NCBI RefSeq assembly: GCF_016820445.1
Contig: NZ_JADHDT010000001.1
Span: 62,001-126,000, forward strand
Length of the DNA stretch: 64,000 nt
From: Sphingomonas beigongshangi
Lineage (GTDB): Bacteria; Pseudomonadota; Alphaproteobacteria; Sphingomonadales; Sphingomonadaceae
Direction: 5' to 3'
Position 1 is the first letter of the stretch. Each line of letters starts with the position of its first letter. Below, piece by piece: positions 19,546-28,927 of the stretch. Both the position numbers and the translations under genes were made by a program. A model generated the notes under the pieces. It saw only the letters and a program-made list of their open reading frames with translations. It was not told the origin of the DNA and ran no database searches.

Positions 19546-20961
19546 TCAGCCGAGCATCCCGGCATAGGTTTGCGGCGGCGTCGGGAGCAGCAGGCGTGCG
19601 CCGATGCCTGCGATGATGACAAGCACGAGCAGGGCGACCCAGGGCAGTCGCCAGCGCCTGCGCCCGAGCAGCACGACGGCCGTTGCCGTCGCCACCATCG
19701 CCCAGAGATGGTAGCGCAGGTCCGAGGCGATGCTGAGCACCGCGAAACTGCTTTCCAGCGACAGGGCCGATACGAGCAGCGCCGCGGCGAGCTTGCCGCT
19801 GCCGTCGCGACGCGACGCCGCCGCGGATAGGTTGGCAAACGCGATGACGATCCAGACGATCGGCCAACCAACCGGCAGATCGGTCAGCGCCCCCGCCACG
19901 CGTTGCCATCGCGCCGCCGCCCTGGATGGTTCAAGCAGCCCCATCGTGTTCGGCTCGTTCGCCTCTGGCGGCTGCGCGCCCGGCCAGCGCGCGGGCACGA
20001 TCCAGCGATCGGTCGCGTTCAGGTGCGCAAGTCGGTGGCCGGCATAGGCGATCGGATGACGCAGCGCCGCCGATGCCCATGTTGCGTACACCGTCGCCAC
20101 CGGCATGGCGGCGAAAGTCGCCACGTCGCGCTGGCAACGACGCTCCTCACCCAGGGGGTCCCAGAAATAGGGGCGCACGCAGCGTTTTCGCCGCAGGACG
20201 GCGATCGCTGACGGCGGCAGGCCCGTATCGGTTGCGCCGCTGCGCACCGCGATCCCGGCGAGGTCGTAGGTCGGCTGCGTCCGCTCGACCCCGCTGCGCG
20301 ACGCACCGAGCAGATCGTGATTGATCACCGACGACAGACCGATGACGATCAGGATCGCGAGCAAAATTGCCGCGCCCCCGGCGATCGCCTGCCACGGCCT
20401 TGGCAATCCGCCTTGGCGCCGCGCCAGCATCGCGCCGAACGGCACCACCGCGAACACCGCGTTGGCGCGTACCAGCATGGCATAACCGAGCAGGATTCCC
20501 ACGACCGCCCATGCGATCGGTGGAACGGCGGCGCCGCGCACGCGCCACCACCCGATCGCCCCGGTCGCGGCCAGCAGCGCGGCGAGCATCTGCGTGTCCT
20601 TCAGCACGACCGGCTGCCATCCGAGCAGCGGCGGCCAGAGCGCCACAATGAGCAGCGCCAGTGCCGCGAGCCGCCGCCCCGAGAGGGCGAGGGCGACGAT
20701 CAGGGCACCAAATCCGGCCCAATAGCCCGCCAGTTGGACCAGCATCATCGGGGCCTGCCCCCGCGCGCCGAACAACGCCCACAGGCGCGCCATGACCGGC
20801 GGATGCCAGTCGTCATACGTACCGGACAGCGCCTGGCCGTATTGGGCCAGGCTGTCGTACTGGACATAGCCGGGCCAGAACAAAGCGACGCTGGCCAGGA
20901 AGAGCAGCGCGATGCCTGCGGCGAGACGGGGGGCGCCCGCAGAAAGCCGCGGAAAGCTCAT
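19546..20961 (-). CDS. Polytopic membrane protein, possibly a GT-C-type glycosyltransferase
   Basis: A 471-residue protein with about ten hydrophobic segments. The first loop reads FWPGYVQYDSLAQYGQALSGTYDDWHPPVMARL, an acidic loop after TM1, the position where GT-C transferases (PMT/ArnT-like) keep catalytic Asp/Glu. A long extracytoplasmic loop with Cys residues (RRKRCVRPYFWDPLGEERRCQRDV) lies around residues 250-285, then further membrane spans. This suggests a polyprenol-phosphate-sugar-using transferase, but no exact family is recognised. It lies between lpdA and the DUF3140 gene on the same strand, with a 140-base gap to lpdA. Confidence 0.7.
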   Translation of the reverse strand: MSFPRLSAGAPRLAAGIALLFLASVALFWPGYVQYDSLAQYGQALSGTYDDWHPPVMARLWALFGARGQAPMMLVQLAGYWAGFGALIVALALSGRRLAALALLIVALWPPLLGWQPVVLKDTQMLAALLAATGAIGWWRVRGAAVPPIAWAVVGILLGYAMLVRANAVFAVVPFGAMLARRQGGLPRPWQAIAGGAAILLAILIVIGLSSVINHDLLGASRSGVERTQPTYDLAGIAVRSGATDTGLPPSAIAVLRRKRCVRPYFWDPLGEERRCQRDVATFAAMPVATVYATWASAALRHPIAYAGHRLAHLNATDRWIVPARWPGAQPPEANEPNTMGLLEPSRAAARWQRVAGALTDLPVGWPIVWIVIAFANLSAAASRRDGSGKLAAALLVSALSLESSFAVLSIASDLRYHLWAMVATATAVVLLGRRRWRLPWVALLVLVIIAGIGARLLLPTPPQTYAGMLG

Positions 20962-21101
20962 GATGCAGCGCCCGTCACATGGCCCGGGTCATTTACCACC
21001 AGTGGTGAGGGCCATGCCCCCCTCCCCTCCGCACGCGACGAAGGGAACGCCGGGGCACCCGACAGGAGGAGGCAGCACGACACCCGCGACCCTGCCCCGC
21101 T

Positions 21102-22496
21102 CTAGAAATGCAGCGCGCGGCCGTAGGCGCTCAGGACGCTCTCGTGCATCATCTCGCTGAGCGTCGGATGCGCGAACACCGTCTCCATCAGCTCGTGTTC
21201 GGTGGTCTCCAGCTGACGCGCGACGACATAGCCCTGGATCAGCTCGGTCACCTCGGCGCCGACCATGTGCGCGCCGAGCAGTTCGCCCGTCTTGGCGTCG
21301 AACACGGTCTTGATGAAGCCTTCCGCCTCGCCCAACGCGATCGCCTTGCCGTTGCCGATGAAGGGGAACTTGCCGACCTTGACGTCGTGACCCGCCTCCT
21401 TCGCCTTGGCTTCGGTCAGACCGACGCTCGCCACCTGCGGGCGGCTGTAGGTGCAGCCGGGGATGTTCCAGGTCTCGAACGGATGCGGATTTTCCCCGGC
21501 GATCTTCTCGACGCAGACGATACCCTCGTGGCTCGCCTTGTGCGCGAGCCAGGGTGCGCCGGTGACGTCGCCGATCGCGTAAATGCCCTCGACGTTGGTA
21601 CGACCGAAGCCGTCGACCTTGATATGGCCGCGCTCCGTCTGCACCCCCAGCGCCTCCAGCCCGATATTCTCGGTGTTCGGCACGATCCCGATGGCGACGA
21701 TGACGTGGCTATAGTCCTGCGCGTCGACCTTGCCGTCGGCGCCCTTGATCGACGCCTTCACCCCATCCTTACCCGTCTCGATCTTTTCCAGTGCAGCGCC
21801 GGTGACGATCTTTATGCCCTGCTTTGTCAGGGCCTTGGTCATGAAGTCACTGACTTCTGCGTCTTCGACCGGCAGAATGCGCGGCAGCATTTCGACGATC
21901 GTCACGTCCGCGCCCATATCATTGTAGAAGCTCGCGAACTCGACGCCGATCGCGCCCGACCCGATGACCAGCAGCTTGGTCGGCATCACCTGCGGCACCA
22001 TGGCGTGGCGATAGGTCCAGATGCGCTCCCCGTCCGCCTTTGCGAACGGCAGGTCGCGCGCCCGCGCGCCCGTCGCGATCAGGATATGCTTGCCGGCGAG
22101 CTCGACCGTCTTGTCGCCCTGCTTGACCGACAGCTTGCCCTTGCCAGTGACCGTGCCGACGCCCTCGACCACGGTGACCTTGTTCTTCTTCATCAATCCC
22201 TTGACGCCGGCGTTGAGCTGGCCGGCGACCTTGCGGCTGCGATCGACGATCTTGCCCAGGTCGAAACCGACATTCCCCGCTTTCAGCCCATAGGCATCGG
22301 CATGGGTCATATAGTGATAGATTTCCGAGGTCCGCAGCAGCGCCTTCGTCGGGATACAGCCCCAGTTGAGGCAGATGCCGCCCAGCCGCTCACGCTCGAC
22401 GATCGCGACCTTCATGCCCAGCTGCGAGGCGCGGATCGCCGCGACATAGCCGCCGGGGCCGGAGCCGAGGACGATGAGATCGTAGGAGTCTGCCAC
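21102..22496 (-). CDS. lpdA: Dihydrolipoyl dehydrogenase (E3)
   Basis: A 464-residue FAD enzyme that reoxidises dihydrolipoyl groups of 2-oxoacid dehydrogenase complexes. Seen in order: the FAD-binding GSGPGGYVAAIRASQLG, the redox disulfide GGICLNWGCIPTK (Cys pair near 42/47), the NAD-binding VIGSGAIGVEFASFY, the second FAD motif YAIGDVTGAPWLAHKA, and the C-terminal catalytic His-Glu in HPTLSEMMHE. It is the last gene of a cluster with the E2 gene, so it most likely serves pyruvate dehydrogenase. E1 genes are not in the window. Confidence 0.97.
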   Translation of the reverse strand: MADSYDLIVLGSGPGGYVAAIRASQLGMKVAIVERERLGGICLNWGCIPTKALLRTSEIYHYMTHADAYGLKAGNVGFDLGKIVDRSRKVAGQLNAGVKGLMKKNKVTVVEGVGTVTGKGKLSVKQGDKTVELAGKHILIATGARARDLPFAKADGERIWTYRHAMVPQVMPTKLLVIGSGAIGVEFASFYNDMGADVTIVEMLPRILPVEDAEVSDFMTKALTKQGIKIVTGAALEKIETGKDGVKASIKGADGKVDAQDYSHVIVAIGIVPNTENIGLEALGVQTERGHIKVDGFGRTNVEGIYAIGDVTGAPWLAHKASHEGIVCVEKIAGENPHPFETWNIPGCTYSRPQVASVGLTEAKAKEAGHDVKVGKFPFIGNGKAIALGEAEGFIKTVFDAKTGELLGAHMVGAEVTELIQGYVVARQLETTEHELMETVFAHPTLSEMMHESVLSAYGRALHF

Positions 22497-22526
22497 GGGA
22501 AAGGTCCTTACCTGGGGAGAATGGGA

Positions 22527-22910
22527 TCAGGCCAGCGTCGGCACGGGGCGCGGCTGGCGGTGTTCATCGATGGCGACGAAGGTGAAACGCGCTTCCGTCA
22601 CCTTGCGGACCTCCTCGCCATGCCGGTCTCGCGACCAGCTTTCGACGGCGATCGTCATCGACGTGCGGCCGACACGGTCGAGGCGCGCATAGACGGACAC
22701 CTCGTCACCGACATGGACCGGCGCGTGGAACTGCATGCCATCCATCGCGATCGTGACGGCCCGTCCCTTCGCCCGGCGCGCGGCGACGAGTCCGGCGGCG
22801 GAATCCATCAGGCTCATCAGCCAGCCGCCGAAGATGTCGCCATAGGCATTCGCATCCGCAGGCATGGCGGTGACGCGGATCGTCGGATCGGCGTGGGGAA
22901 GATCTGTCAC
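22527..22910 (-). CDS. Acyl-CoA thioesterase (hotdog fold)
   Basis: A 127-residue hotdog protein of the YciA/BFIT type. The catalytic region ADANAYGDIFGGWLMSLMD holds the Asp expected in this family, and FHAPVHVGDEVSVYARL is the following strand. The GTG at 22910 is the best start: it comes 2 bases after the stop of the upstream small membrane gene and gives VTDLPHADPTIRVTAMP, the normal N-terminus. It hydrolyses acyl-CoAs; chain-length preference is unknown. Cotranscribed in the E2-E3 cluster. Confidence 0.88.
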   Translation of the reverse strand: MTDLPHADPTIRVTAMPADANAYGDIFGGWLMSLMDSAAGLVAARRAKGRAVTIAMDGMQFHAPVHVGDEVSVYARLDRVGRTSMTIAVESWSRDRHGEEVRKVTEARFTFVAIDEHRQPRPVPTLA

Positions 22911-22912
22911 GG

Positions 22913-23107
22913 TCAGCGTTTCCTGTCGGCGGCGCGCGCGCGGCGCAGTGGCTTCACACCCATGACGAGCGTCGCGAGCATCGCGCCCGCGCCGCACCAC
23001 CAGATCACATCCCGTCCCAGCGGATAGGCCCAGGCTGCCGCGGCGGAGATGAATGCCGCCGCGGTCAGCCCGACGAGGATATGAAGCAGTTCGATCAGCG
23101 TGCGCAT
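22913..23107 (-). CDS. Small two-helix membrane protein in the pdh cluster
   Basis: A 64-residue protein with two hydrophobic helices (MRTLIELLHILVGLTAAAF, then DVIWWCGAGAMLATLVMG) and a basic tail (KPLRRARAADRKR). No family recognised. It sits 19 bases after the E2 gene and 2 bases before the thioesterase start, so it is inside an operon and likely translated. Confidence 0.7.
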   Translation of the reverse strand: MRTLIELLHILVGLTAAAFISAAAAWAYPLGRDVIWWCGAGAMLATLVMGVKPLRRARAADRKR

Positions 23108-23126
23108 GCGCGCGGCGCTCCGCGCC

Positions 23127-24479
23127 TCAGGCGAGCATGCCGAGCGGACGCTCGACGAGCTCCTTGAACGCCTTCATAAGCGCGGCGCCGTCGGCACCGT
23201 CGATCGCGCGATGGTCGAAGCTGCCGGTCGCGGTCATCACCGTCGCCACGCCGAGCTGGCCATCGACGATATAGGGCCGCTTCTCGCCCGCACCGATCGC
23301 GAGGATCATGCCCTGCGGCGGATTGATGACGGCTTCGAACTGCTTGATGCCGAACATGCCCATGTTGCTGATCGACGCGGTGCCGCCCTGGAATTCCTCG
23401 GGCTTCAGCTTGTTGTCCTTGGCCCGCGCCGCCAGGTCCTTCACCTCGTTCGAGATCGTCGACAGGCTCTTGCTGTCCGCGCCCACGACGATGGGCGTGA
23501 TCAGGCCCGAGGGCGTCGATACGGCGACCGAGATATCGGCGCGCTTGAAGCTGATCAGCTGGTCGGGCGTGTACATGACGTTGCACTTGGGCACCGCGAT
23601 CAGCGCCTGCGCCAGCGCCTTGACCAGCATGTCGTTGACCGACAGCTTGACGCCGCGGCTTTCCAGCGAGGCGTTGAGCTCCGTACGGAGCTTGAGCAGC
23701 GCGTCGAGCTGCACGTCCACCGTCAGGTAGATGTGCGGCACCGTCTGCTTCGATTCGGTCAGGCGGCGCGCGATCGTCTTGCGCATGTTCGACAGCTTCG
23801 TCGCCTCGTGCGGAATGTCCGGCACGACCGCGGGCTTGGGGGCGGCGACCGGGGCGCTCGACTCGGCAGCGCGGGCGGGCGACGCCGCCTGTGCGGGGGC
23901 CGCGGCGCCGGGCTTCGCACCCTCGACGTCCGCCTTGACGATGCGACCGTTGGGACCCGAACCGGTCACGCTGCCCAGCTCGATGCCCTTGTCCGCGGCG
24001 ATGCGGCGCGCGAGCGGCGTCGCCTTGACGCGGCCGTCACCGCCCGTGGCGCCACCACGATCGTCCTGCGCCGCGGGACGGCCATGATCCTCGGCCTGCG
24101 TCACCGTGCGCTCGGCGGGCTTCGCCTCGCTGCCGGTCTTGTTGGGATCGGTCGGATCCGGGCGCCCCTTGAATTCCGGGTCGGCGGGCTCGGGCGTCTC
24201 GCTCTTGTTCGGCGCCTGCACCGAAGAGGCATCCTCGCCTTCTTCCGCCAGGATCGCGATCACCGCGCCCACCTTCACGTTGTCGGTACCCTCTGCGACG
24301 AGGATCTTGGCGATCGTGCCTTCGTCGACCGCCTCGAACTCCATGGTCGCCTTGTCGGTCTCGATCTCCGCCATGATGTCGCCGGACTTGACGGTGTCGC
24401 CTTCCTTGACGAGCCACTTGGCGAGCGTGCCCTCCTCCATCGTCGGCGACAGCGCGGGCATCTTGATCTCGATCGACAT
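23127..24479 (-). CDS. pdhC: Dihydrolipoamide acetyltransferase, E2 of pyruvate dehydrogenase
   Basis: A 450-residue E2 that forms the complex core and moves acetyl groups from E1 to CoA. One lipoyl domain is seen (residues 1-80), with the lipoylated lysine in [11 protein letters not shown]. An acidic Pro/Ala-rich linker follows, then the E1/E3-binding domain ([20 protein letters not shown]) and the catalytic core ending [13 protein letters not shown], whose His and Asp are catalytic. The N-terminal [21 protein letters not shown] is characteristic of pyruvate rather than 2-oxoglutarate E2. It heads the E2, small membrane protein, thioesterase, E3 series. Confidence 0.96.
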   Translation of the reverse strand: MSIEIKMPALSPTMEEGTLAKWLVKEGDTVKSGDIMAEIETDKATMEFEAVDEGTIAKILVAEGTDNVKVGAVIAILAEEGEDASSVQAPNKSETPEPADPEFKGRPDPTDPNKTGSEAKPAERTVTQAEDHGRPAAQDDRGGATGGDGRVKATPLARRIAADKGIELGSVTGSGPNGRIVKADVEGAKPGAAAPAQAASPARAAESSAPVAAPKPAVVPDIPHEATKLSNMRKTIARRLTESKQTVPHIYLTVDVQLDALLKLRTELNASLESRGVKLSVNDMLVKALAQALIAVPKCNVMYTPDQLISFKRADISVAVSTPSGLITPIVVGADSKSLSTISNEVKDLAARAKDNKLKPEEFQGGTASISNMGMFGIKQFEAVINPPQGMILAIGAGEKRPYIVDGQLGVATVMTATGSFDHRAIDGADGAALMKAFKELVERPLGMLA

Positions 24480-24587
24480 GCAGGTCCTCTTGCCTGGGGA
24501 GTGGAGGCTCCTTTGCGCCCCTGACGCACAGGGTCAACCCTTGCGCTCGTCCGAGCCACGCGTCACGTAACGGAAAAAGGGGACGCG

Positions 24588-25043
24588 ATGCGCATCTATC
24601 TGGTGGTGATCGACGACAGTCCGGAGGCGGAGATCGCGCTGCGCTTCGCCGCGCGGCGGGCCGTGAAGACCGGTGGCGGTGTCGAGATCCTGACCTTGAT
24701 CCCGCCGCAGGAATTCATCGCATTCGGCGGCGTGCAGGCGACGATCGAGGAAGAGGCGCGCCTTCACGCCGAAGGGCTGGTGACGAAGGCCGCAGGCACG
24801 TTGATGACGGAATCGGGCCTCAAGCCGGCGATCACCGTGCGCGAGGGTGAGGGTCCGAAGATCATCCGCGAGATCATCGCGACGAATCGCGACATCGCCG
24901 CACTGGTGCTGGGCGCGGCCGCGACGGGCGCGCCGGGCAAGTTGGTCAGTCACTTCGCCGGCACCGATGCCGGGACCCTGCCAGTTCCCGTCATGATCGT
25001 GCCAGGCTCCCTGACCCCTGATGCGATCGATCGATTGAGCTGA
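24588..25043 (+). CDS. Universal stress protein (UspA family)
   Basis: A 151-residue UspA-fold protein. It begins MRIYLVVIDDSPEAEIALRFA, has the long middle helix with ATIEEEARLHAEGL, and ends with PVPVMIVPGSL. The ATP-binding loop G-2x-G-9x-G(S/T) appears as GAAATGAPGKLVSHF, which is not a perfect match, so nucleotide binding is uncertain. It is divergent from pdhC with a 108-base gap. UspA proteins aid survival under stress and starvation; no direct substrate is known. Confidence 0.9.
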   Translation: MRIYLVVIDDSPEAEIALRFAARRAVKTGGGVEILTLIPPQEFIAFGGVQATIEEEARLHAEGLVTKAAGTLMTESGLKPAITVREGEGPKIIREIIATNRDIAALVLGAAATGAPGKLVSHFAGTDAGTLPVPVMIVPGSLTPDAIDRLS

Positions 25044-25124
25044 GGCTACAGCTATCGCTTTGCGATGGAAGCGGAATATCCGATCTGTTATACGTTATCC
25101 GCAATACGATTAGGCGGGAGAGCG

Positions 25125-25298
25125 ATGATGGGTCGACCATGCGGGCAGGCACCGCACCACGCCAAGGTGCTCGCCTTGTTGGCGGAGGCACTCGCGATCC
25201 TGGACAGGCTCGACGAAGGCATTCCCGCAGCACAGATTTCCGGCGTCATAGAGCAACTGGAGACCAAAACGCGGACCTCAGCCCATCGGCTGCACTGA
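25125..25298 (+). CDS. Small helical protein, unknown
   Basis: A predicted 57-residue protein, MMGRPCGQAPHHAKVLALLAEALAILDRLDEG followed by IPAAQISGVIEQLETK. It appears mostly alpha-helical, with leucines spaced as in small regulatory or antitoxin-like proteins. The ATG at 25125 has a good AGGCGGGAG ribosome binding site; the upstream in-frame start at 25065 is less likely. No family is assigned, and no partner toxin is visible next to it. Confidence 0.55.
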   Translation: MMGRPCGQAPHHAKVLALLAEALAILDRLDEGIPAAQISGVIEQLETKTRTSAHRLH

Positions 25299-25356
25299 TC
25301 CAGGCTGCAACGCCTTCTCCCTTGAGACCGTTGGGAAAAATCGTCATGCCTGGTGC

Positions 25357-26673
25357 ATGATCCCTGCTCTACTGCTTGCCGCCTCCGCCGCGTCGCTCGC
25401 CGCGCCTCCCCCGAACCCAGCGGCTGCCGCCAAGGTCGCCGCGCCCAGTGCTCAGCGTCTGAAGGCGAGCGTCGCGGCGCTCGTTGGTTTCGGCACACGC
25501 CACACATTGTCCTCCACGACCGATCCCAAGCGCGGCATCGGCGCCGCGCGCGATTGGGCGGCGCGCCAGTTCGAGGCGATCGGACGCGAATGCGGCGGCT
25601 GCATCAGCGTGGAGCGGATCGATCGGCGGTTCGACGGTCCGCGCGCGCCGCAGGGCGTCGTCGTACAGGACGTGCTTGGCATTCAGCGCGGTCGCGATCC
25701 CAATCGCGTGGTCATCGTCGGCGGCCATATCGACAGTCGCGTGACGGACGTGATGGATGCGACTCACGATGCCCCCGGGGCCAATGACGACGCGTCGGGC
25801 GTCGCGCTGGTGCTGGAGGCGGCACGACTGCTGTCCAAGCACCAATTCGACGCGACGATCGTCTACGTGGCCTTTTCCGCGGAGGAACAGGGCCTGTGGG
25901 GTGCGGAGCTTCTCGCCGACACCGCGCAGCAACGCGGATGGCAGGTGAGCGCGATGCTCAACAACGACATCGTGGGCAACACAATGGGCCAGGGCGGCGT
26001 CGTAGACGCCGATCGGGTGCGCGTCTTTTCGGAGGGGATCCGCGCGTCGGAAGACCTGCCGCAGCAGATGCGTCGCCGCGGCGACGGCGGGGAGGACGAC
26101 GGGCCGAGCCGTGCGCTCGCGAAGGCGATCGACGGTATAGCCCGCGGCATCCCGGGCGGCCTGGACGTCGTCATCGACCGCCGGCCGGACCGCTTCGGCC
26201 GGGGCGGCGATCACGAACCGTTTCTCAAGCGCGGCTATCCCGCGGTGCGCTTTTCGGTCGGTGCGGAAAATTGGGATGCGCAGCACCAGGACCTGCGGAC
26301 GGATAAGGGCGTCGTGTACGGCGACACCATCGACCGGATGGATTTCGCGTATCTCGCAAAGGTGACGGCGATCAACGTCGCGACGATCGCGCGACTCGCC
26401 GCCGCGCCCGCCGCTCCGGCCAGCGTCACGCTATCGGGCGACCTGTCGCGCGACACACAGGTATCATGGCCGGCGGTTCCGGGTGCCGTCCGCTATCGGG
26501 TGCACTGGCGGTCCAACGACACCGCCGACTGGGCGAAGTCGCGCGATGTCGCCGACACGCGAACCGTGCTGTCGCAGGTTCCCGTCGACGATACGTTCAT
26601 CGGCGTCTCGGCCATCGGTGCGGACGGCTCGGAAAGCTTGGTGACATTCGGCGGCCGTGCATCGCGCCGCTGA
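25357..26673 (+). CDS. Exported M28-family zinc aminopeptidase with C-terminal fibronectin-like domain
   Basis: A 438-residue peptidase. The signal peptide is short (MIPALLLAASAASLAAPP). The M28 catalytic domain carries the two-zinc ligands: GGHIDSR (His), GANDDASG (Asp), the catalytic Glu pair in FSAEEQGLWG, NNDIVG (Asp) and GGDHEPFLK (last His). A fibronectin type III-like domain, about residues 345-438 (VTLSGDLSRDTQVSWPAVPGA), closes the protein. Such enzymes remove N-terminal residues from peptides in the periplasm or outside the cell. The gene is monocistronic and convergent with a small exported-protein gene. Confidence 0.92.
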   Translation: MIPALLLAASAASLAAPPPNPAAAAKVAAPSAQRLKASVAALVGFGTRHTLSSTTDPKRGIGAARDWAARQFEAIGRECGGCISVERIDRRFDGPRAPQGVVVQDVLGIQRGRDPNRVVIVGGHIDSRVTDVMDATHDAPGANDDASGVALVLEAARLLSKHQFDATIVYVAFSAEEQGLWGAELLADTAQQRGWQVSAMLNNDIVGNTMGQGGVVDADRVRVFSEGIRASEDLPQQMRRRGDGGEDDGPSRALAKAIDGIARGIPGGLDVVIDRRPDRFGRGGDHEPFLKRGYPAVRFSVGAENWDAQHQDLRTDKGVVYGDTIDRMDFAYLAKVTAINVATIARLAAAPAAPASVTLSGDLSRDTQVSWPAVPGAVRYRVHWRSNDTADWAKSRDVADTRTVLSQVPVDDTFIGVSAIGADGSESLVTFGGRASRR

Positions 26674-26714
26674 GCCGCCCAGTCCGTGCGAAAGCGAATC
26701 GCGTGCGGCGCGAT

Positions 26715-27017
26715 TCAGCTGCGCAGATATCGGCTGAGCCGGCGCTGTATATAGGCGCGATGATCGGCGGAAAGCGTCCCGCCGTCCTGGGCCTGCAACG
26801 CCTCGGCCTGGGCCTTTAGCAGGCTGATCCAGACGATACGCTGGCGGCGGGTCGTCGGCGTATCGCGCGTGTCGCTCAACACCCCCGGCAGCCAGGGCTG
26901 GCTCAGGCGCGGGACGGCGTGGTCGCCGAGATCGACCGGCGGCCGTGGGGTCGGCAAAGCCTGCGCAGATAGCGACGCCGGCAGCGCCAGGAGCAGGCAG
27001 AGCAGTGGCATGCGCAT
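26715..27017 (-). CDS. Small exported protein, unknown
   Basis: A predicted 100-residue secreted protein. The signal peptide MRMPLLCLLLALPASLSAQ is followed by a mature part with DLGDHAVPRLSQPWLPGVLSD and a helical, Arg-rich C-terminus (RRQRIVWISLLKAQAEALQAQ, AYIQRRLSRYLRS). The ATG at 27017 was chosen over two nearby ATGs because a GGGAGA ribosome binding site lies 6 bases before it. No family recognised. It is convergent with the M28 peptidase gene, 41 bases away. Confidence 0.7.
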   Translation of the reverse strand: MRMPLLCLLLALPASLSAQALPTPRPPVDLGDHAVPRLSQPWLPGVLSDTRDTPTTRRQRIVWISLLKAQAEALQAQDGGTLSADHRAYIQRRLSRYLRS

Positions 27018-27166
27018 CGTCATTCTCCCGTTCGGCATCATACAAGCATCAGGGCACGACGCGCACAATCGGGGAAAGGTCCGAACCGAAGCTAGCCTGG
27101 TCGGACATCGCCCCGAGCGCACGGCACGGAGAGGCTATCCGGTAACCGCCCCGCACCGCCCCCGCG

Positions 27167-28240
27167 TCAGCGGCAGGCGCAGCGCGGTGCCGGGCGCCAG
27201 ACCCGCTTGGTCTTGATGTGAGCCACCGGACGCCGCGTATACGTCACCGCATCCTCGTAAATTTCCGTCGTGGTCGTGACGACGGGCTGGGTCTGCACCA
27301 CCACGGTCGTCGTACTCGCGCCGGGATAATAGTAACCGCCGCTCACATAACCGCCGGCCGTCGTGGTCGTCACCGTCGTCGTCCCGTCGGCGGATCGCCA
27401 TGCGGGGGACGGCAGGGGCTGAACGATCGGCGCGTGCGGGGCATAGGCGACGGGCGGCGGCGGAGCGTAGGGCGCCGGGCCGCGAGGCGGCGGCGGCGCA
27501 TAGTCGCCCGGCGGCGGCGGCGGATAATCCGGGGCCACGGGAATGCGCCCCGGCCGTCCGTAAGGGGCGCCATAATCGTCCACGCGGTGGCGATCCTGCG
27601 ACCGGTCGATAGCATAGCCTGCCGCGGCGCCTACACCCGCACCGATGAGGGTACCGCCCAGCCGGTTGCCGCGTCCCGCGATCACGTTGCCGGCGACGCC
27701 GCCGACCACCGCACCCGCGACGGCTCCACCCACGCCACTGCCACGCCGGTCGTAGTCGTGCTCGTAATAGCCGTCCGAAGGAGCGCCTTCGGCATAGGCG
27801 GCATCCTGCGCGACATAGCCGGCTTCATACCGGTCCCAGTCGAGTCCGCCCACGCTGTCGTAGACCGCGCCGCGGCCGTCCACGAGCACCGCATCGTCGT
27901 AATAGCGCACCCAGGTGTAGCCCTGCGGCGGCTGCGCGAGCCCGTAGGTCGACCAATCACTGACGTAGAAGCGCGGGGCATACCAATAGCTAGGCAGGGT
28001 CCACCCACGTGCGGGACGGCGATAGGCGCCCCAACCGCCGGGCGCGTTGACGCCGCCCCACCAGTGGCCGCCGACCTTGCTGCCCCATCGGCCCGTATAG
28101 CCCGTCCTGGGCGCCATGCCTGGCGTCGCCGGTCCAGGCACACCCATGCCGGGACCGCGCACGATGACACGCTGCTGTGCATCCGCGCCACCCGTCAACC
28201 CCATGGCGAGCACGGCGCCCGCAAGCATCACCCTGCGCAT
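27167..28240 (-). CDS. RcnB-like exported protein with glycine-zipper 2TM domain
   Basis: A 357-residue exported protein. The signal peptide (MRRVMLAGAVLAMGLTGGADA) precedes an RcnB-like segment ending WVRYYDDAVLVDGRGAVYD. Around residues 165-215 a glycine-zipper domain follows (GAVAGAVVGGVAGNVIAG, then GTLIGAGVGAAAGYAID), which usually inserts in or spans a membrane. The C-terminal half is Pro-, Tyr- and Thr-rich with the repeats YAPPPPRGPAP and TTTVTTTT. RcnB of E. coli is a periplasmic nickel/cobalt homeostasis protein; the metal role is not shown here. The ATG at 28240 follows a GGAGGAAA site. Confidence 0.85.
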   Translation of the reverse strand: MRRVMLAGAVLAMGLTGGADAQQRVIVRGPGMGVPGPATPGMAPRTGYTGRWGSKVGGHWWGGVNAPGGWGAYRRPARGWTLPSYWYAPRFYVSDWSTYGLAQPPQGYTWVRYYDDAVLVDGRGAVYDSVGGLDWDRYEAGYVAQDAAYAEGAPSDGYYEHDYDRRGSGVGGAVAGAVVGGVAGNVIAGRGNRLGGTLIGAGVGAAAGYAIDRSQDRHRVDDYGAPYGRPGRIPVAPDYPPPPPGDYAPPPPRGPAPYAPPPPVAYAPHAPIVQPLPSPAWRSADGTTTVTTTTAGGYVSGGYYYPGASTTTVVVQTQPVVTTTTEIYEDAVTYTRRPVAHIKTKRVWRPAPRCACR

Positions 28241-28398
28241 CCCTGTTTCCTCCCGTTCCACGGCCAACCGACGCCGACTCGACGTTACGGTTGCGCAACG
28301 CCGCTTTCCTTAACAGGTTGCTTACCGACACCGAAGAGGGGTCGAACGCGGACCCATTGTCCCGATCCGGGTCAGGTACGGCGGCCCGAAGCCGGGGG

Positions 28399-28881
28399 TC
28401 AGGCGATGCGGGGCGCCAGACGCCGCATCAGCGCCTCGCAACCTGCCGCGTCTTCCGCATCGAAGCGGCCGGCCTCGGGGCTGTCCAGGTCAAGGACGCC
28501 GAGCAGCCGTTCTTCATGAACGATCGCAACCACCAGTTCCGACCGGCTCGCCGCATCGCAGGCGATGTGCCCGGGAAAGGCATGGACATCGGCCACGACC
28601 TGCGTTTCCCGCGTCGCCGCGGCGGTGCCGCACACGCCCTTGCCGAACGGAATGCGGATACACGCCGCCTTGCCCTGGAACGGCCCGAGCACCAGCTCGT
28701 CCGCGACGTTGCGGTAGAATCCGGCCCAGTTGAGGTCGGGGAGATACTGCCAGATCAGCGCCGCCGCATTGGCCATGTTGGCGATGGGATCGGGCTCGTC
28801 GGCGGTCAGCGCATCGAGCGCCGCGGCCAGGTCATGGTAGAGTTCGGCCTTGGAGCCGGCGGCGATATCGAACTGGTACAT
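28399..28881 (-). CDS. msrC: Free methionine-(R)-sulfoxide reductase (GAF domain, MsrC type)
   Basis: A 160-residue GAF-domain reductase that repairs free methionine-R-sulfoxide using thioredoxin. The start MYQFDIAAGSKAELYHDL and the conserved stretch WAGFYRNVADELVLGPFQGKAACIRIPFGKGVCG, then FPGHIACDAASRSELVV, hold the three cysteines expected for catalysis and resolution. The ATG at 28881 fits the family; longer frames are not protein-like upstream. It reads toward the RcnB-like gene across a 158-base gap with no clear element. Confidence 0.94.
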   Translation of the reverse strand: MYQFDIAAGSKAELYHDLAAALDALTADEPDPIANMANAAALIWQYLPDLNWAGFYRNVADELVLGPFQGKAACIRIPFGKGVCGTAAATRETQVVADVHAFPGHIACDAASRSELVVAIVHEERLLGVLDLDSPEAGRFDAEDAAGCEALMRRLAPRIA

Positions 28882-28927
28882 GCGCCCCGATGTAGGCCGA
28901 CGCGGGCGCGAATCCCAGCCGGCGTCG

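Noticed and set aside
25125-25298. Antitoxin-like small gene as half of a toxin-antitoxin pair
   Set aside because: No adjacent toxin gene is visible, so only a small helical protein is reported.
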